Below the pieces are notes generated by a model, which was not told the DNA's origin, did not search any database, and was given only the letters and a program-made list of their open reading frames with translations. A DNA stretch of 64,000 nt from contig JACVYH010000002.1 of the NCBI GenBank assembly GCA_014964245.1, positions 3,065,501 to 3,129,500 on the forward strand, given 5' to 3'. This DNA comes from Nannizziopsis barbatae (taxonomy: Eukaryota > Ascomycota > Eurotiomycetes > Onygenales > Nannizziopsiaceae). This document shows, one piece after another, positions 34,775 to 46,171 of this stretch (positions are counted from its first letter, which is position 1; every line of letters begins with the position of its first letter). A program made the translations under genes and the position numbers.

Positions 34775-35803
34775 ATGTTGCTATCTCGTCGTGCTTGCTA
34801 TAAGTGTGGCAACATTGGCCACTATGCTGGTGTGTAGCCGGGGTCCAATAATAACCATCAAGGGTCATTAGATACTGACTGATACAGAGGTTTGCTCATC
34901 CTCTGAACGCCTCTGCTATAACTGTTGGTCTTTCATTCTATAAGGGATTACTTTGGGCAGCTGCTGATTCATATATTGATAGGCAAACAACCTGGTTTGT
35001 TGCGATAACCGGTACTTTAAAACAGCATCTAATCGGAAACAGGGCATGAATCAAATGGCTGTCCACGTCCTCGTACTACCGAAAGTAAGTTCAGTGTACG
35101 CTATAGTAACCGGATTCAATCTAACGTTCCCTTCCTCTAGCAAAGCAGTGCTATCACTGTCAGGGGCTCGGACATGTCCAAGCCGACTGCCCTACTTTGA
35201 GAATAAGTGGAGGACCTACTAGCGGCCGTTGCTACAACTGTAATCTCCCCGGTCATTTGGCTGTAAGTTGGTTCACCTGGAGAAGAATCATCATGATTCT
35301 CATTGGATACAGAGGAATTGCCCCACCGGAGGTATGCAACCTGGCTTGCGGAACCTTGGTGGTGCCCGCGGACCCATGAATGCACCTTACCGTGGAGGTT
35401 ATGGGGGGTATCCTAGAGCGGCTACCTGCTACAAATGCGGCGGGCCGAACCACTTCGCACGAGATTGCCAAGCTCAGGCAATGAAATGTTATGCTTGCGG
35501 CAAGTTGGTAAGTCTTCTTGGTCGACGGAGAACCCGGTTCCTGTACTGACAACCTCTTGACAGGGACACATTTCACGAGACTGCACAGCCCCTAACGGAG
35601 GGCCCCTTAGCTCTGCTGGAAAGGTTTGCTACAAGTGTTCTCAGGCTGGCCATATATCTCGGGATTGTACTACCACCAATACCGCGAATACTACAAGTGA
35701 ACCTAAATCTCAAGCCGCAGCCGAGACATCAACTCCTGCCCCGGCAGTGGAGAAAGCTACTGACGCAACCCCCGCTGCCACCACGAACACTGCTGTTGCG
35801 TGA
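34775..35803 (+). CDS. GIS2: CCHC zinc-knuckle RNA-binding protein (Gis2/CNBP)
   Basis: Seven predicted exons: 34775-34829, 34888-34923, 34983-34994 (12 nt), 35043-35084, 35141-35262, 35313-35507 and 35564-35803, 233 aa. There are seven C-x2-C-x4-H-x4-C knuckles: CYKCGNIGHYAEVC, CYNCKQPGHESNGC, CYHCQGLGHVQADC, CYNCNLPGHLARNC, CYKCGGPNHFARDC, CYACGKLGHISRDC and CYKCSQAGHISRDC. Knuckle 2 is coded by three exons, the central one only 12 nt (Lys-Gln-Pro plus split codons), and its perfect spacing supports the model. A Gly/Arg/Tyr-rich linker separates knuckles 4 and 5. Gis2/CNBP binds single-stranded nucleic acid and mRNA and associates with ribosomes and RNA granules. Confidence 0.9.
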
Positions 35804-36723
35804 AGACGGGCTATGAATATCTCCACGGAGTTTGACTCCGTCCTTTCTTTCCCCCGGCATTTCACTTTTCTTGGATCGGTTTCACTCAATTATTGATTTT
35901 GAATTAGTATCATCTATACGCACATATCATGCCTATTATCAAGTCAACAACAGTACCGACAATTAATTTATGGATACGATGAGCAAGGTTTCACGATGTC
36001 CTTATATCAAACGACCTGGATCCAGCATGGCTCAAGCCTCATGAAAACAAAAATCGGCGTCAAGTGTCTTTCAGGATTTATACATGTTTCACGTTTCATC
36101 GGGAAAAAAAGAAAGAGCAAGGCAGCTTGAAGGTTATCTGAGCGGAGTAAGGGAATGGAATGGACTTGGCTTTCCAGACTTGCGGACAGTCGGTGTTGCT
36201 GACATCTTCCAGTCTTCATGGTGTCGGCGCAGGTTTTTACTTTTTCTATCTTTACATTTTTTTGGCTACTTATTATCATGACGATGTCATTGCACTCTTT
36301 GGGAACCTCATTATCCGGAGTTATTGAGTCTCCGCATCCTTATTATTCTTACATGTATGTACTATACCGGGAGTCGTTACCGGGCTACGCATGTTTCCTA
36401 CTTCTAGTCGATCAACGGCGTAAGTGATTGCATAATCTATTTCTGTCCAGTTTCGTATATCCATTCTTGTTATGGTGCGCAGTTGATAGTTCAAGATATA
36501 GTCCATGCCATCGGTCTGAGGGATTTTGATGTAGTCGTGTCCTCGCCGTTGTAGTTGATTTCCCAAAATGGAAATCCCCGTGACTTTTACAGCGGGGTTG
36601 ACTGCGAGTTTCACTTGTCTCTGTCGTTCGTCGACCAGCAAATTCATACATCTCGGCTTATGACACGGTTGATTCTTTGATTTCAATTAGCAAGCTAACT
36701 GAGCAATTACTCCGATTCTAATA
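35804..36723. other. Intergenic, no confident gene
   Basis: Between GIS2 and DMC1. A minus-strand frame, 36321-36647 (108 aa from an ATG), is open but has no recognisable feature and lies 76 bp from the DMC1 start. Confidence 0.4.
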
Positions 36724-38225
36724 ATGCCTTCTTCGGTTTCCGTAGATGGTTTTAATGAGAGTGTATGTGTAAACCGGTCTCTTAAGAGGGACGGAACGCG
36801 ATCAACTTCTCGTCTCATATGCTGACAATCTTTGTTGGAATCTACAAAGGAGGATTTCATTGTAGACATTGACGGAATTCAAGCACACGGTATGTGGAGA
36901 TGCCAATTTTCTTCAGATCCATTGCGATGTCTAACTGTGAGTACAAGGAATTGGCGCCTCCGATATTACCAAGCTGAAGGCCAACGGGTTTTATACCGTG
37001 GCTGTAAGTCAAACGAAGCCCTATTTATACCTCTTAAAGAAGATGGTAGCTGATCCCAATAGTCTGTTCACGGCGCCACGCGGAGAACTTTATTGAAAAT
37101 CAAAGGGTTTAGTGAGATCAAGGTCGAGAAGATCAAGGAAGCAATCCAGAAATGCCAGGTAAGGTGAAGCTCAAGGTCATCAAAGAGAAGAAGCATGCAG
37201 AATACTGATCAGCATTCTAGCCTTCCGCTTCTGGGTTTATCACTGCGATGGAGCTCGGTCATCAAAGAAAAAGGGTTGTCAAAATCTCGACCGGAAGCAA
37301 ACAGTTTGACTCAATTCTCAATGGGTAAGAATTCTCGGATCCATTGGATGCATGATGATGCTAACTATATCCAAAAGGGGCTTTCAGAGCATGAGCATTA
37401 GCGAAGTTTACGGAGAATTCCGATGCGGCAAAACACAACTTTCTCACACCATGTCTGTCGTTGCCCAACTACCTAAAGAAATGGGTGGTGCAGAAGGTAA
37501 AGTTGCGTATATAGACACCGAAGGAACCTTTCGCCCGGAGCGAATCTCTCAGATCGCAGAGCGATTCGGCGTGGACCCTGACTCTGCATTGGAGAATATC
37601 GCATATGCGAGGGCGCTGAATAGCGAGCACCAGCTAGAGCTACTCAATTCACTCGCCAAGGAGTTTGCTGGCGGTGAATACCGCCTGCTCATCATTGACA
37701 GTATTATGAATTGCTTTCGCGTTGATTATTGTGGCCGTGGCGAGCTTGCAGATCGCCAGCAGAAACTTAACCAATTTCTGATGAAATTGGCACATATGGC
37801 TGAAGGTATGTATGGCCAGCCGAAAATCGAGCTCAGCAAGCTAACAATGTGTTTCAGAATTCAATATTTGTGTCCTGATGGTATGTCCTCAACCTAGAAC
37901 AACGAAGAGTTGAGCAGAAGCTCATCATCTGTCTAGACAAACCAAGTTCAAAGTGACCCGGGAGCAAGCGCTTTATTCGCAGGCGCAGACGGAAGAAAGC
38001 CAGTGGGCGGGCATATATTAGCCCATGCATCGACTACCCGCATTCTTCTTCGAAAGGGTCGCGGCGAAGAAAGAGTGGCTAAAATCCAAGACTCTCCAGG
38101 TATGTTGTGCTCCAGACATTTGGGTTTCTCGGTCATTGGTATTGATTTTCTTAATAGACTGCCCAGAAAGAGAGGCAACATACATTATTACTAATGGTGG
38201 AATAAATGACCCAGAGAAAGCATGA
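36724..38225 (+). CDS. DMC1: Meiotic recombinase DMC1
   Basis: Nine predicted exons: 36724-36762, 36850-36889, 36948-37003, 37063-37158, 37221-37324, 37378-37805, 37858-37880 (23 nt), 37937-38099 and 38158-38225; 338 aa, the normal DMC1 length. The N-terminal helix-hairpin-helix region reads DITKLKANGFYTVASVHGAT; the core has Walker A GEFRCGKT (residues 124-131), Walker B LLIIDSI, the L2-region TNQVQSDPGASALF and the C-terminal CPEREATYIITNGGINDPEKA split over the last splice. The GFQSMSISEVYGEFRCGKTQ segment favours DMC1 over RAD51. DMC1 forms filaments on single-stranded DNA and drives interhomologue strand exchange in meiosis, implying a sexual cycle. Exon 1 (MPSSVSVDGFNES) is the least certain; its intron has a TGCTGAC branch motif and an AAG acceptor. 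Confidence 0.93.
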
Positions 38226-38662
38226 GATATACGTAGCAATCTTCGTTCTAGTTCAGGTGGTGGATTTGTTGTTGTGATTTTACTGAGTAGTTAGGTATCA
38301 GTCTTCCTGTCCGTCCGCATAGTAAGACAATGAGATGCGCTATTTCCACGTCCGAATTGGACTTAGTAAGCCATAAGCCTGGTGAGCCTATCAGGTGACG
38401 TGGATATCTTCCCAACGTGGCGCTTACTAAACCATATCAAGTTAGTGTGATTTCTATATGGTGTGTGTGTGAATAAAAGGGCGTGTTCATAAAAAGGGGT
38501 CTCCTTTTGCGATTGAAGCCTAATTTGAACTGTGAGACGGTGAATCGGTGATATAGTTAGCCACAAGCTTGCCAAGCCCTCCACATTAGCTTCAAGTATT
38601 ATCAGCTTCAGGAAAATTATTTTGAAACTAAATATCTGTATCTCGATTGCGAATCACGCAAA
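38226..38662. other. Intergenic, DMC1-RRP7
   Basis: No coding signal or repeat of note was seen. Confidence 0.5.
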
Positions 38663-39729
38663 ATGGGTCGAGATTATCCTTTAAAAGTATCTGGCTACAC
38701 AGTTCTACCTTTAGAACTTCCTCCACCGCCCTCAATTTCGGAACCTGCGATCCATTTTCTATATTTGCAGCCACACCAGCCAAAAATACCTGATCCCGAT
38801 TCCTCGCGCTCACTCTTTCTCGTCAATATTCCTATAACTTCGACCGAATCGCATTTCAAGCATCTTTTTGGTACACAACTTTCCGCTGGTCGAGTTGAGT
38901 CAGTCCGATTTACCGATTCTCCCAACAAGACCACAGCACTTGCCCCTCCAGCAGACAATCCCGAACAACCGAAAAGCAAAAAGAGGAAGAGGGAAACAGT
39001 CGAAGAGCTAGAGCAAGAGCTCCAATCAATATGGCTACCATCTACATGGGATCGAGAAACTCATAATCCCGGCTCAAATGCCGTCGTGGTGTTCGTCGAC
39101 AAGGCTAGCATGGAAGCAAGCTTGAAAGCTGCGAAGAAAGCCGCGAAATCGGAAACGAAAATAATGTGGGGTGAAGGTGTAGAGGATAAACTACCCGCGT
39201 TGGGTTCTGCGAGATATGAAAATCATCAACGCCTGATATATCCTCCAGTAGATGAATTGAAGCAGGTGGTCAACCAATATATGTCCGTCTACGACCGTCT
39301 AGTACAAGCCCGAGCGCGCGAGGCCGCGGAAGCGCAAGTGCCGGATGAAGATGGGTTCGTTACTGTGGTGAAGGGACCCAAGCGGAATGCTGCTAGGGAT
39401 GAAGAGTTGAAGGCGCTGGCGGAGAAACAGAAAGAGAAGAATAAGGGATTGGAAGATTTCTATCGGTTCCAGAATAGGGAGAAGAGAAAGGAGAAACAGA
39501 TTCAAATGTTGAAGAGTTTTGAAGAGGATAAGAAGAAGTTGGATGAGATGAGGAAGAGGAGAGAGAAGATTAGGGTAAGTTGTTTGTATTGCGGATTTCT
39601 ATTCGAGGCACTTGCTGACTGGAGTAGCCGGAGTGAAATACTCTCATAGCAATATTCGATTCCTCACTTTCCTCTTTGGTCCAGGTACCAAAGAGGCAAC
39701 ATCCCACACGATGGTGTATCGCTCGGTAA
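38663..39729 (+). CDS. RRP7: Ribosomal RNA-processing protein RRP7
   Basis: Main exon 38663-39574 and a likely second exon 39685-39729, 318 aa. The N terminus has an RRM-like fold (SLFLVNIPITSTESHFKHLF, then GRVESVRFTDS), interrupted by a basic insert (PKSKKRKRETVEELEQELQ), then NAVVVFVDKASMEASLKAAK. The Rrp7 signature region near residues 210-260 includes YDRLVQARAREAAEAQVPDEDGFVTVVKG, and a long charged helix follows (NREKRKEKQIQMLKSFEEDKKKLDEMRKRREK). Rrp7 acts in 35S pre-rRNA processing and 40S assembly in the nucleolus. The 3' end is uncertain: splicing at a GTAAGT donor gives a 14-residue tail (VPKRQHPTRWCIAR), while read-through stops at 39649. Confidence 0.85.
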
Positions 39730-40078
39730 GGAAAAGACTTTTCTTCTATTGTATTTTTCGCCATCTCCTATGATGACGCCGCTGGGGCCATATGAGCGGG
39801 TATTTTTGTACTTGCTTGGTGATTTCAATCCCAGTTCAAACATTGACCAAATCTTCTCACTTTTTTTCTGAATTCTTTCTCTGGACAATGCGATACTCAA
39901 CTCATTTGCTTTCAAATACTAACTATGTTTCGGGTAGAAAAGCCCTAAAAAGCGCCAGATGCCTGCGGCTTGGTTTGATAGCCGTATAGTAATCCGTATC
40001 TGTTAAGCCGTTGCTACTTTTCAATACCATGTATATGGTCCGGTCTCTTGCAACCAGTCAGGATTACATTGTTCCTCG

Positions 40079-40874
40079 GCTAGAGAAGAGGCTATAAGCT
40101 GCTAGAAGGTGCTACCAAACACAATCGCGAGAAACCGATCGAATGCATCAAATGGAATCCTGGCGCCTTCCTAAATGTCAATACCACGATTCCTTCCCAA
40201 TAAAGCCCCGATACTATTGTTGTCCAAGCCAGAATTTCAGTTTACCATCCTTGACTTCCTTAATGGCCAGGAGCGACCTGAGGATCAGTTCGGGCTCCGA
40301 AGCATAAGTATGGCCAGCAATGAAGACAGCCATGTTTTCCGCCGGATTGAAAGCTATTGAGGGGAACCTTGTAGCTGTCGACCTTGATGTAGGTGCCCGC
40401 GGCCTTGTTGGCAACTGAGATACTTACACATTCGACGAGCCACCCTTTGTTATCATGCTGGAACACACGGGCAAAGTGCCTTCGTCCTAGGTGAAGCATG
40501 AGAGTGTTGCAAAGTTTGCTCATAAACACCGTCGTACCCCGGAGTTCATTGGGTAGTTTCGCGTAGAGCCACTTGCCAGATCTGTACTTCGCGATTGCTC
40601 AAATGATGTCGGCACCCTCATCGCCTTTTTGGTGAGGATGACGGCGGGATATCGGGCTTGATGACATGGGTCTTTCCTTATTTCGTCGCAAGGTTTTCCG
40701 CCGCTGCCGCTTGGAGACGCTCGTTCAGTGGTCTTGTTATTGTTCTTGCCGTGGTCGGTCTAGGGGCGCCAGGATTCCATCTGATGCATTTGATCGTTTT
40801 ATGATGTTGGATAAACTCGCGATTGTGTTTAGTAGCTAGGTATCTTCTAGCAGCTTTATAGCCCCTTCTCTAGC
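40079..40874. repeat. 796-bp element with long inverted terminal arms
   Basis: The left arm 40079-40167 and the right arm 40765-40874 are imperfect inverted copies. Shared blocks include GCTAGAGAAG, CTGCTAGAAG, AACACAATCGCGAG, AATGCATCA and ATGGAATCCTGGCGCC. The right arm carries extra bases, including about 16 between CGCGAG and AAACGATC. No clear target-site duplication was seen. It could be a decayed DNA element or MITE-like unit, or an inverted duplication of part of a gene. Confidence 0.65.
40212..40870 (-). pseudogene. Decayed coding sequence inside the inverted repeat
   Basis: Read on the minus strand, protein-like segments occur in different frames separated by stops: AARRYLATKHNREF with TIKCIRWNPGAPRP and LNERLQAAAAENLATK (then a stop), KYRSGKWLYAKLPNELRG and MLHLGRRHFARVFQHDNKG, and in another frame FNPAENMAVFIAGHTYASEP. 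A short GTAAGTATCTCAG tract could be a remnant splice site. The left arm on the plus strand encodes a related piece (HNREKPIECIKWNPGAF). I do not recognise the ancestral protein. Frameshifts and stops indicate it is not functional. Confidence 0.45.
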
Positions 40875-41712
40875 CCTCTTAAGCGATCATGACCTTCTAT
40901 TTTCAGATCTCAGGAATGACAAAAGATGCTCAAGATTTCCAACGTCTGTGGACGCTATTTAGACACCGATGCGGCATTCCAAACCGGTTAGACGACGCAA
41001 ACCTCAACGTATAGAGGAACTGAATGGAATGTTTATATAGCAGCAACCTTGATATATAATTAAAGCTTGCTTAATACTCTATATAGCAATACTTCCCGCC
41101 ATCGCATCTAGGGTACAGAATGTGAATATCAATGCGATTACCGGCTTCTCAACAATGGTTTGTTGTATACTCGGTAACTAAATGCGCCGCCATCCGGGAT
41201 GAGCTTGAGCTCCAACCGGAGTGGCGATATAGTTAGTTACCCGCCGATATAACTAAACCGACCGTTTGCCTCGATTGACGTGGACAGCCGCAAGTAGCTT
41301 AATAAACCAACATATTCTATACCTAAACAAGCTCATTTAATCATACGTGGCGAGAAACTCCCAAAGATCGCGGTTTATTATCGAGTGGCATGACATAGAC
41401 GGGTAGGTAGCTTGATTGCATAACTAGATCACTTGACCGCCCGAACCCGATCTCCAGGTTATCCCGAACCCAATTGTCCGGTTGTAAGCTGTAACTAGTT
41501 AAGCATTTAAGAAGCTCGTTTCGGTCCGAATTCTTTCTGGAGATTTTTTGTATAAGATAAAATATTATTTGTTCAATACTATTACTATTTCTGATACTAT
41601 TGAATAAGTGTCTACACACACTACCTCGAGTAAAACACCCCTCCGTACCTTTTATACATCTACTTTATACCCCACACGCGCATCGCATACAAGCCCTACC
41701 TACTACTTCCCA

Positions 41713-42611
41713 ATGTCTTCAACACCTCACCAACCCGACTCGGGCGGTTTCTTTCAACACTCCCTCCCCTCTCCCGCACCCTCATCCGCCCTCTCATCAG
41801 CGACCATATCCCACTCCCTCCCGCAACAACGACACCATCCTCTACGGCCCGGCTCCACGAAGGAGACGGCGGTGATCAATCATGTCGACAGCCATATCCT
41901 GACGATCAATCGTCGACATGCGAAGAAGTTTAGCAGTTCGTTCTCGGGAGAGAAGGATGAGGATCGGGGATATGAGAGGTTTAGAGAAGTGGCGAGGGAT
42001 ATTGAAGCAATTGTTGATGTGTTGTGGGTGAGCGGGACTCGTGAGTGTGCTCCCTCTTTTTGGAAAAGTGCAGGATATTTACGTATAAATATGACTATAT
42101 AGCATCCTTACAAACACCCTACCTAATCTCCCTCGCGGGCCTTTTAAACACCTATCTCCCAGACTATCCCTTCTCACCTAGATCTACATTCCGCGTCGTC
42201 CGGAAACTAGACGCGATGTTCGCATCATTATTACAAGGCGAGGACGTCGAGACGGGACAACCCCTATCGGGCTTTGAGACGGGTCGAAGAAATCAGATGT
42301 CAACGACAGAGAAAGTGAGGATTAAGAGTATTGCGGAGAGTACGAGGATAACGATTCTGGATGCGCAGGATCAGGGAGGGCCGTCGGAGTTTGATTTTGA
42401 GGATGAGGAGGGTGATGATGATGAGGATGAGAGTAGGAATGGAGGTGCAGGTGATGGTGGTAGTGGAGGGATGGAGTTGGATGGAGGTGATTTTGGGACA
42501 GGAGAATATGTAGATGCGTCAGGGCCGGGAAGGTGGGAGATGGAGTCGGCGAGAGTGTATGAGAAGACGATTCAGTTATTGGGAGATGAGCTTGGGAAGC
42601 AAGGGCTATAG
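41713..42611 (+). CDS. Conserved fungal protein, function unknown
   Basis: Two predicted exons, 41713-42040 and 42103-42611, 278 aa. The N terminus is Ser/Pro/His-rich; from about residue 55 a folded, largely helical region starts (NHVDSHILTINRRHAKKF, DIEAIVDVLWVSGTPSLQTP across the splice, then YLISLAGLLNTYLPDYPFSP, FRVVRKLDAMFASLLQG). The intron has a GTGAGT donor and ATATAG acceptor and completes the Pro codon of SGTPSLQ. A Gly/Asp/Glu-rich low-complexity segment (about 205-245) precedes a short C-terminal helix. The core looks conserved in ascomycetes, but I cannot name a function. The acidic tract sits in a region where the complementary strand is also open, which is a shadow. Confidence 0.78.
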
Positions 42612-43737
42612 TTACATGGCTCACAAAAGGTACTCCCGTACGGAGTACTCCGAATATTATTGTTGCAAACAATTGTCTTGTAGTAAATGGAAATTCGGAA
42701 CGGAGTCCGCCCTTATCCATCCAATTTCAATATGTAGGTATCCGTAGGCAGTTCCCGTTCCCGTGTTTGCTACTGCACGATTCAATAATTCACCGACGAT
42801 CAGCAAGAAAGCAGCTCACATGATCGAGTTAAAACACGGGCTGGGGATTTTGATCACACTTGTTGATGATGAGGGAGACGAAAAAGTTGAAGAAATGACT
42901 GACGATTACGGAGTACGGGGTACATAACTATCGATCGATCATCGCATCGCATCGCCGATGACCGTGACGGAGTTGAACGAAGCATCCATTTTCAATAATA
43001 GTTAATTTATTTCGGTAACAGGTACGGAGTAGTTAGTTACGCGTTTTCTAGATCCGCATGCGAGCAAGCAATCAAGCCATCAAGCAAAAGTAAAGGTTTG
43101 CTCTCAGAAACTCCGCGTTTTATCGAGCGCGCGCGTTCCACCGACGCATTCGGATGCCGTCTTATTCCGTCGAGAGAGAAAAAGAGCCGATGTGTTACCG
43201 GAATAATGAGTTTCGCTACAGACGGAGTACTCCGTAGTTTGGAGCTTAGGGGTCTCCATTCCAGCCCTCAAACTGGAATGAAATAACTACAGAAGTAGGT
43301 AATACACAACGTCATTGACTAAAGCCACAAGCTGACAAGACTCTTCTGGCCCCCTGGGGTTAGTAAGGTAGAAGCTCAGCTGATGCGAAACCTCAGGTTG
43401 CGCAAGTGGTGAACACTGAAGGTTGGGCAGATCTTGTGATTGCCGCGGGTCACAAGTTGGAACCGAACTTGAAGGTTGGGCATTTGGGATTCGCGGGTGC
43501 CTTGAAGGAGTCGTTAATGCAGGTACCGGCAAGAGAAGGATGCGACAAGATCGTCGTTGTTTTTCATAATGATGACTATGTATAGTCATGCATTTGATCG
43601 ATCTGGTATGTCTGATCCTCAGCTCTTTCAAGTACGTAGTATTCGCGTTGGAGGATACCTAACTCGGAGGGGTAACTGAATTATCCTGGTCGAAGCGGAT
43701 TCTTTAGAGTTTTTCATTATTTGGCAGAGTCAAGGGG

Positions 43738-43768
<31 letters not shown>

Positions 43769-45239
43769 AGATTCCCAATCCTCTTGCCAGGGGAAAGAAA
43801 AGAAAAAGGCACAAGAATGATAATCCCTGCAACAAGCCCATCCCCATCCCAGATCCCCTGCTAGTGGAATTGCTTGCATAATGAGGATTGTTGGAATCGG
43901 CGATCATTGGACCGGGTCTTTGCTCCACGCGGTCTTGAAAGGTTGCAGGCAAGGAATTGTTCGGGATTTGTTGAAATGAGATGGAATCGCTTCTGATTCG
44001 CAGAGTCAGTAATATGAGTGTCTTTTCCGCTCCGGAGATTTGATTATCATTGTTTCTTTTTTTTCCCCCTTCCCTTGTCTGCTTCTTGTTTGTGTTCTTT
44101 GGGTCGTGGGATTTCTTGTAGGCTTGAGACCCCCTCCCTCTCTTGACTTTTGACTTGCTGGCTCCCCTCTTCTGTGTCTTGAGTGGATCAGCAATACACA
44201 TCCTTTACCGCCGGCTGTAATTCTAGAAGCCTACCACGGCCAATGAGATCTGAGAAAGCCCGCAAATTGTGGCTCTGCGCGGACTTTGATACCATCGCGT
44301 GACTGTACGAGCCCTATGTATTGTGTATTGCGATGTCCGAGGCAGCGGTACGGCGTATTAGGAATGTGGAAGTGGGAGTGGACACTGGGAATGTGATGAA
44401 CGACGATGATATAGAGAGTATAACAGAGTACAGAAGAGTGAGCATCAATGATATACCAGGCTGTCTGTCTGTATGCATGAACGTACAAGCCATTCTCCGC
44501 ACTTCCTGCTTCTTCCGCCTGGCGCAGTGCAGCGCAGCAGCAGCAGCTTCAATTACAATAGTGGCTCCCCCCCTCCCTTGTCCACCTGCATCATCCATGC
44601 TTGTTCTTCTTCAGCCTGCAGCTTCGGTGCCAACATTTAGGAATCAGGACTAGGAACCTCAGGCAGGTCTCTCTGCAAGTCCGTCTCTTTCTCCGAGTCT
44701 CGGTCTACTACACCACGTACTTCCGTGACAGTGCCAAATTCCAATGGATACGAGGGGCACCAGAGCACATGAGATTCTTGGAAGTAGGTGTTGTGAGGTA
44801 TTGAATGGGACGCGGTCAGGCCAGGTCAGAAGCCGAAAACCAAAGATCGATGATGATGATTCCAACAAGATGACAATACACAATATAAAAAAAACCATCT
44901 GATCTGATCTGAGCTGATCTGACCAGACCACCTGTTTTAATTCTCTGGTCTGGTCCGCGCAAATCCCAATTACCACTCTAGAGGAAAAAAGCCTCCCAAT
45001 CTCTGGAACGCTCTAAATCTAGTCTGCCTCGATGCAGTTCCCAATTGCCAATTCCATCGAATCCCATGCATCCATTGGATTCACTGGATTCCAAAACCTG
45101 GGACTCTAAGAAAGTCAGTACGATATATGTCGTAGTATCCATAATAGTATAGGCAGGTAACAGTAGAGTCCATACATACACACTCCGGAAGTACTAAGAC
45201 TCCCAAGCAAGGAAATTCCACAAAGTCTGGTTCAACTCA
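42612..45239. other. 2.6 kb gene-poor region
   Basis: Holds a cluster of TACGGAGTA-type motifs (42638-42652, 42907-42916, 43023-43031, 43222-43236) and a 29-base poly(A) tract. An inverted repeat GACCAGACC/GGTCTGGTC (44921-44929 and 44947-44955) follows a run of TGATC words. Open frames are short, overlapping and unrecognisable. Confidence 0.5.
43738..43766. repeat. Poly(A) tract, 29 bases
   Basis: An uninterrupted run of A on the plus strand. It may reflect a retrotransposed tail or simple slippage; there is no obvious coding copy next to it. Confidence 0.9.
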
Positions 45240-45512
45240 CACACAACGCAATTAAGAAACCCATTCTTTTCTTGAGGCTATTTTTTATCCCTTTCCTTAC
45301 CGGCAACTTCAGGTTTTGCTTGACTTTATTATTATTATTGCTCTCAGTTAGTTAGTTAGTTTTTTTGCTTTCCTCTTTTTGTCTCTTGTGTCTAGTATTA
45401 TTTGAATTTTCCCGTTTTCTTCCCCCTCCATCCTGATTTTTCTTTTTTTTCCCTTTCCTTCTCTTCCCCTCCTCCTCTTCCTTCTTCTATCAACTTCACA
45501 TCTCCCACTCAA

Positions 45513-45553
<41 letters not shown>

Positions 45554-46113
45554 TCGCTTTTGCGTCGTTTTTGATCTTTTTTTTTTAATTTCCCTTTTCT
45601 TGCGTGTTTAGTTCGCAACGGGTTTTTAAAAAAAGAAAAAGGTTCCTCTCTTCCCTCTCTCTATCTCTATCTCTCTGTCTCTCTGTCTCTCTGTACAGTG
45701 TTCGTGTGTCAATTTCTTGCGCGCAACGTGTAGGAGTTCATCCGATAAAAGATTCGTCCCTCTATATTATTTTTTCTCTATCAAGTCCTCCTCTTTTTCC
45801 TTCTCCCGTTTGCCGACTTTATATCCTTCCTATAGCGAACGCTTTGGTAAGTCGCTGTCCCTTTTCCTAGTTCAATCCTTTGATCTATCCCTGTGTATCA
45901 TTTTGCAATTGCCGTCGTTGTGTGTGTGCGTATTTCTTTTTCGTTTTCTCTTCTTTCCCCGCTTCTAGTCGTTTTCTTTATTGCTTCCATCCCGTCCCTC
46001 CTTTCTTTCTATTCGTCTCGTCTTGTCTCTCCGTCGTGGTCTCCGCGAAAAGAACAGTCTCGAAAAAAAGAACAAAAACCCATTGGTCCATCCTGACTCC
46101 CGGGTCCCCTTCC

Positions 46114-46171
<58 letters not shown>

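Larger units (their letters stand above)
39730..41712. other. 2 kb noncoding region with decayed repeat
   Basis: Contains the inverted-repeat relic described separately. The right part (about 41030-41110) is AT-rich with TATATA runs, and 41160-41340 has several ATATAGTTAGTTA/ATATAACTAA words. No intact gene was found. Confidence 0.5.

Noticed and set aside
36321..36647. 108-aa minus-strand open frame next to DMC1
   Set aside because: It looks mildly protein-like, but has no recognisable motif or splice support and lies in the DMC1 promoter; left unannotated.
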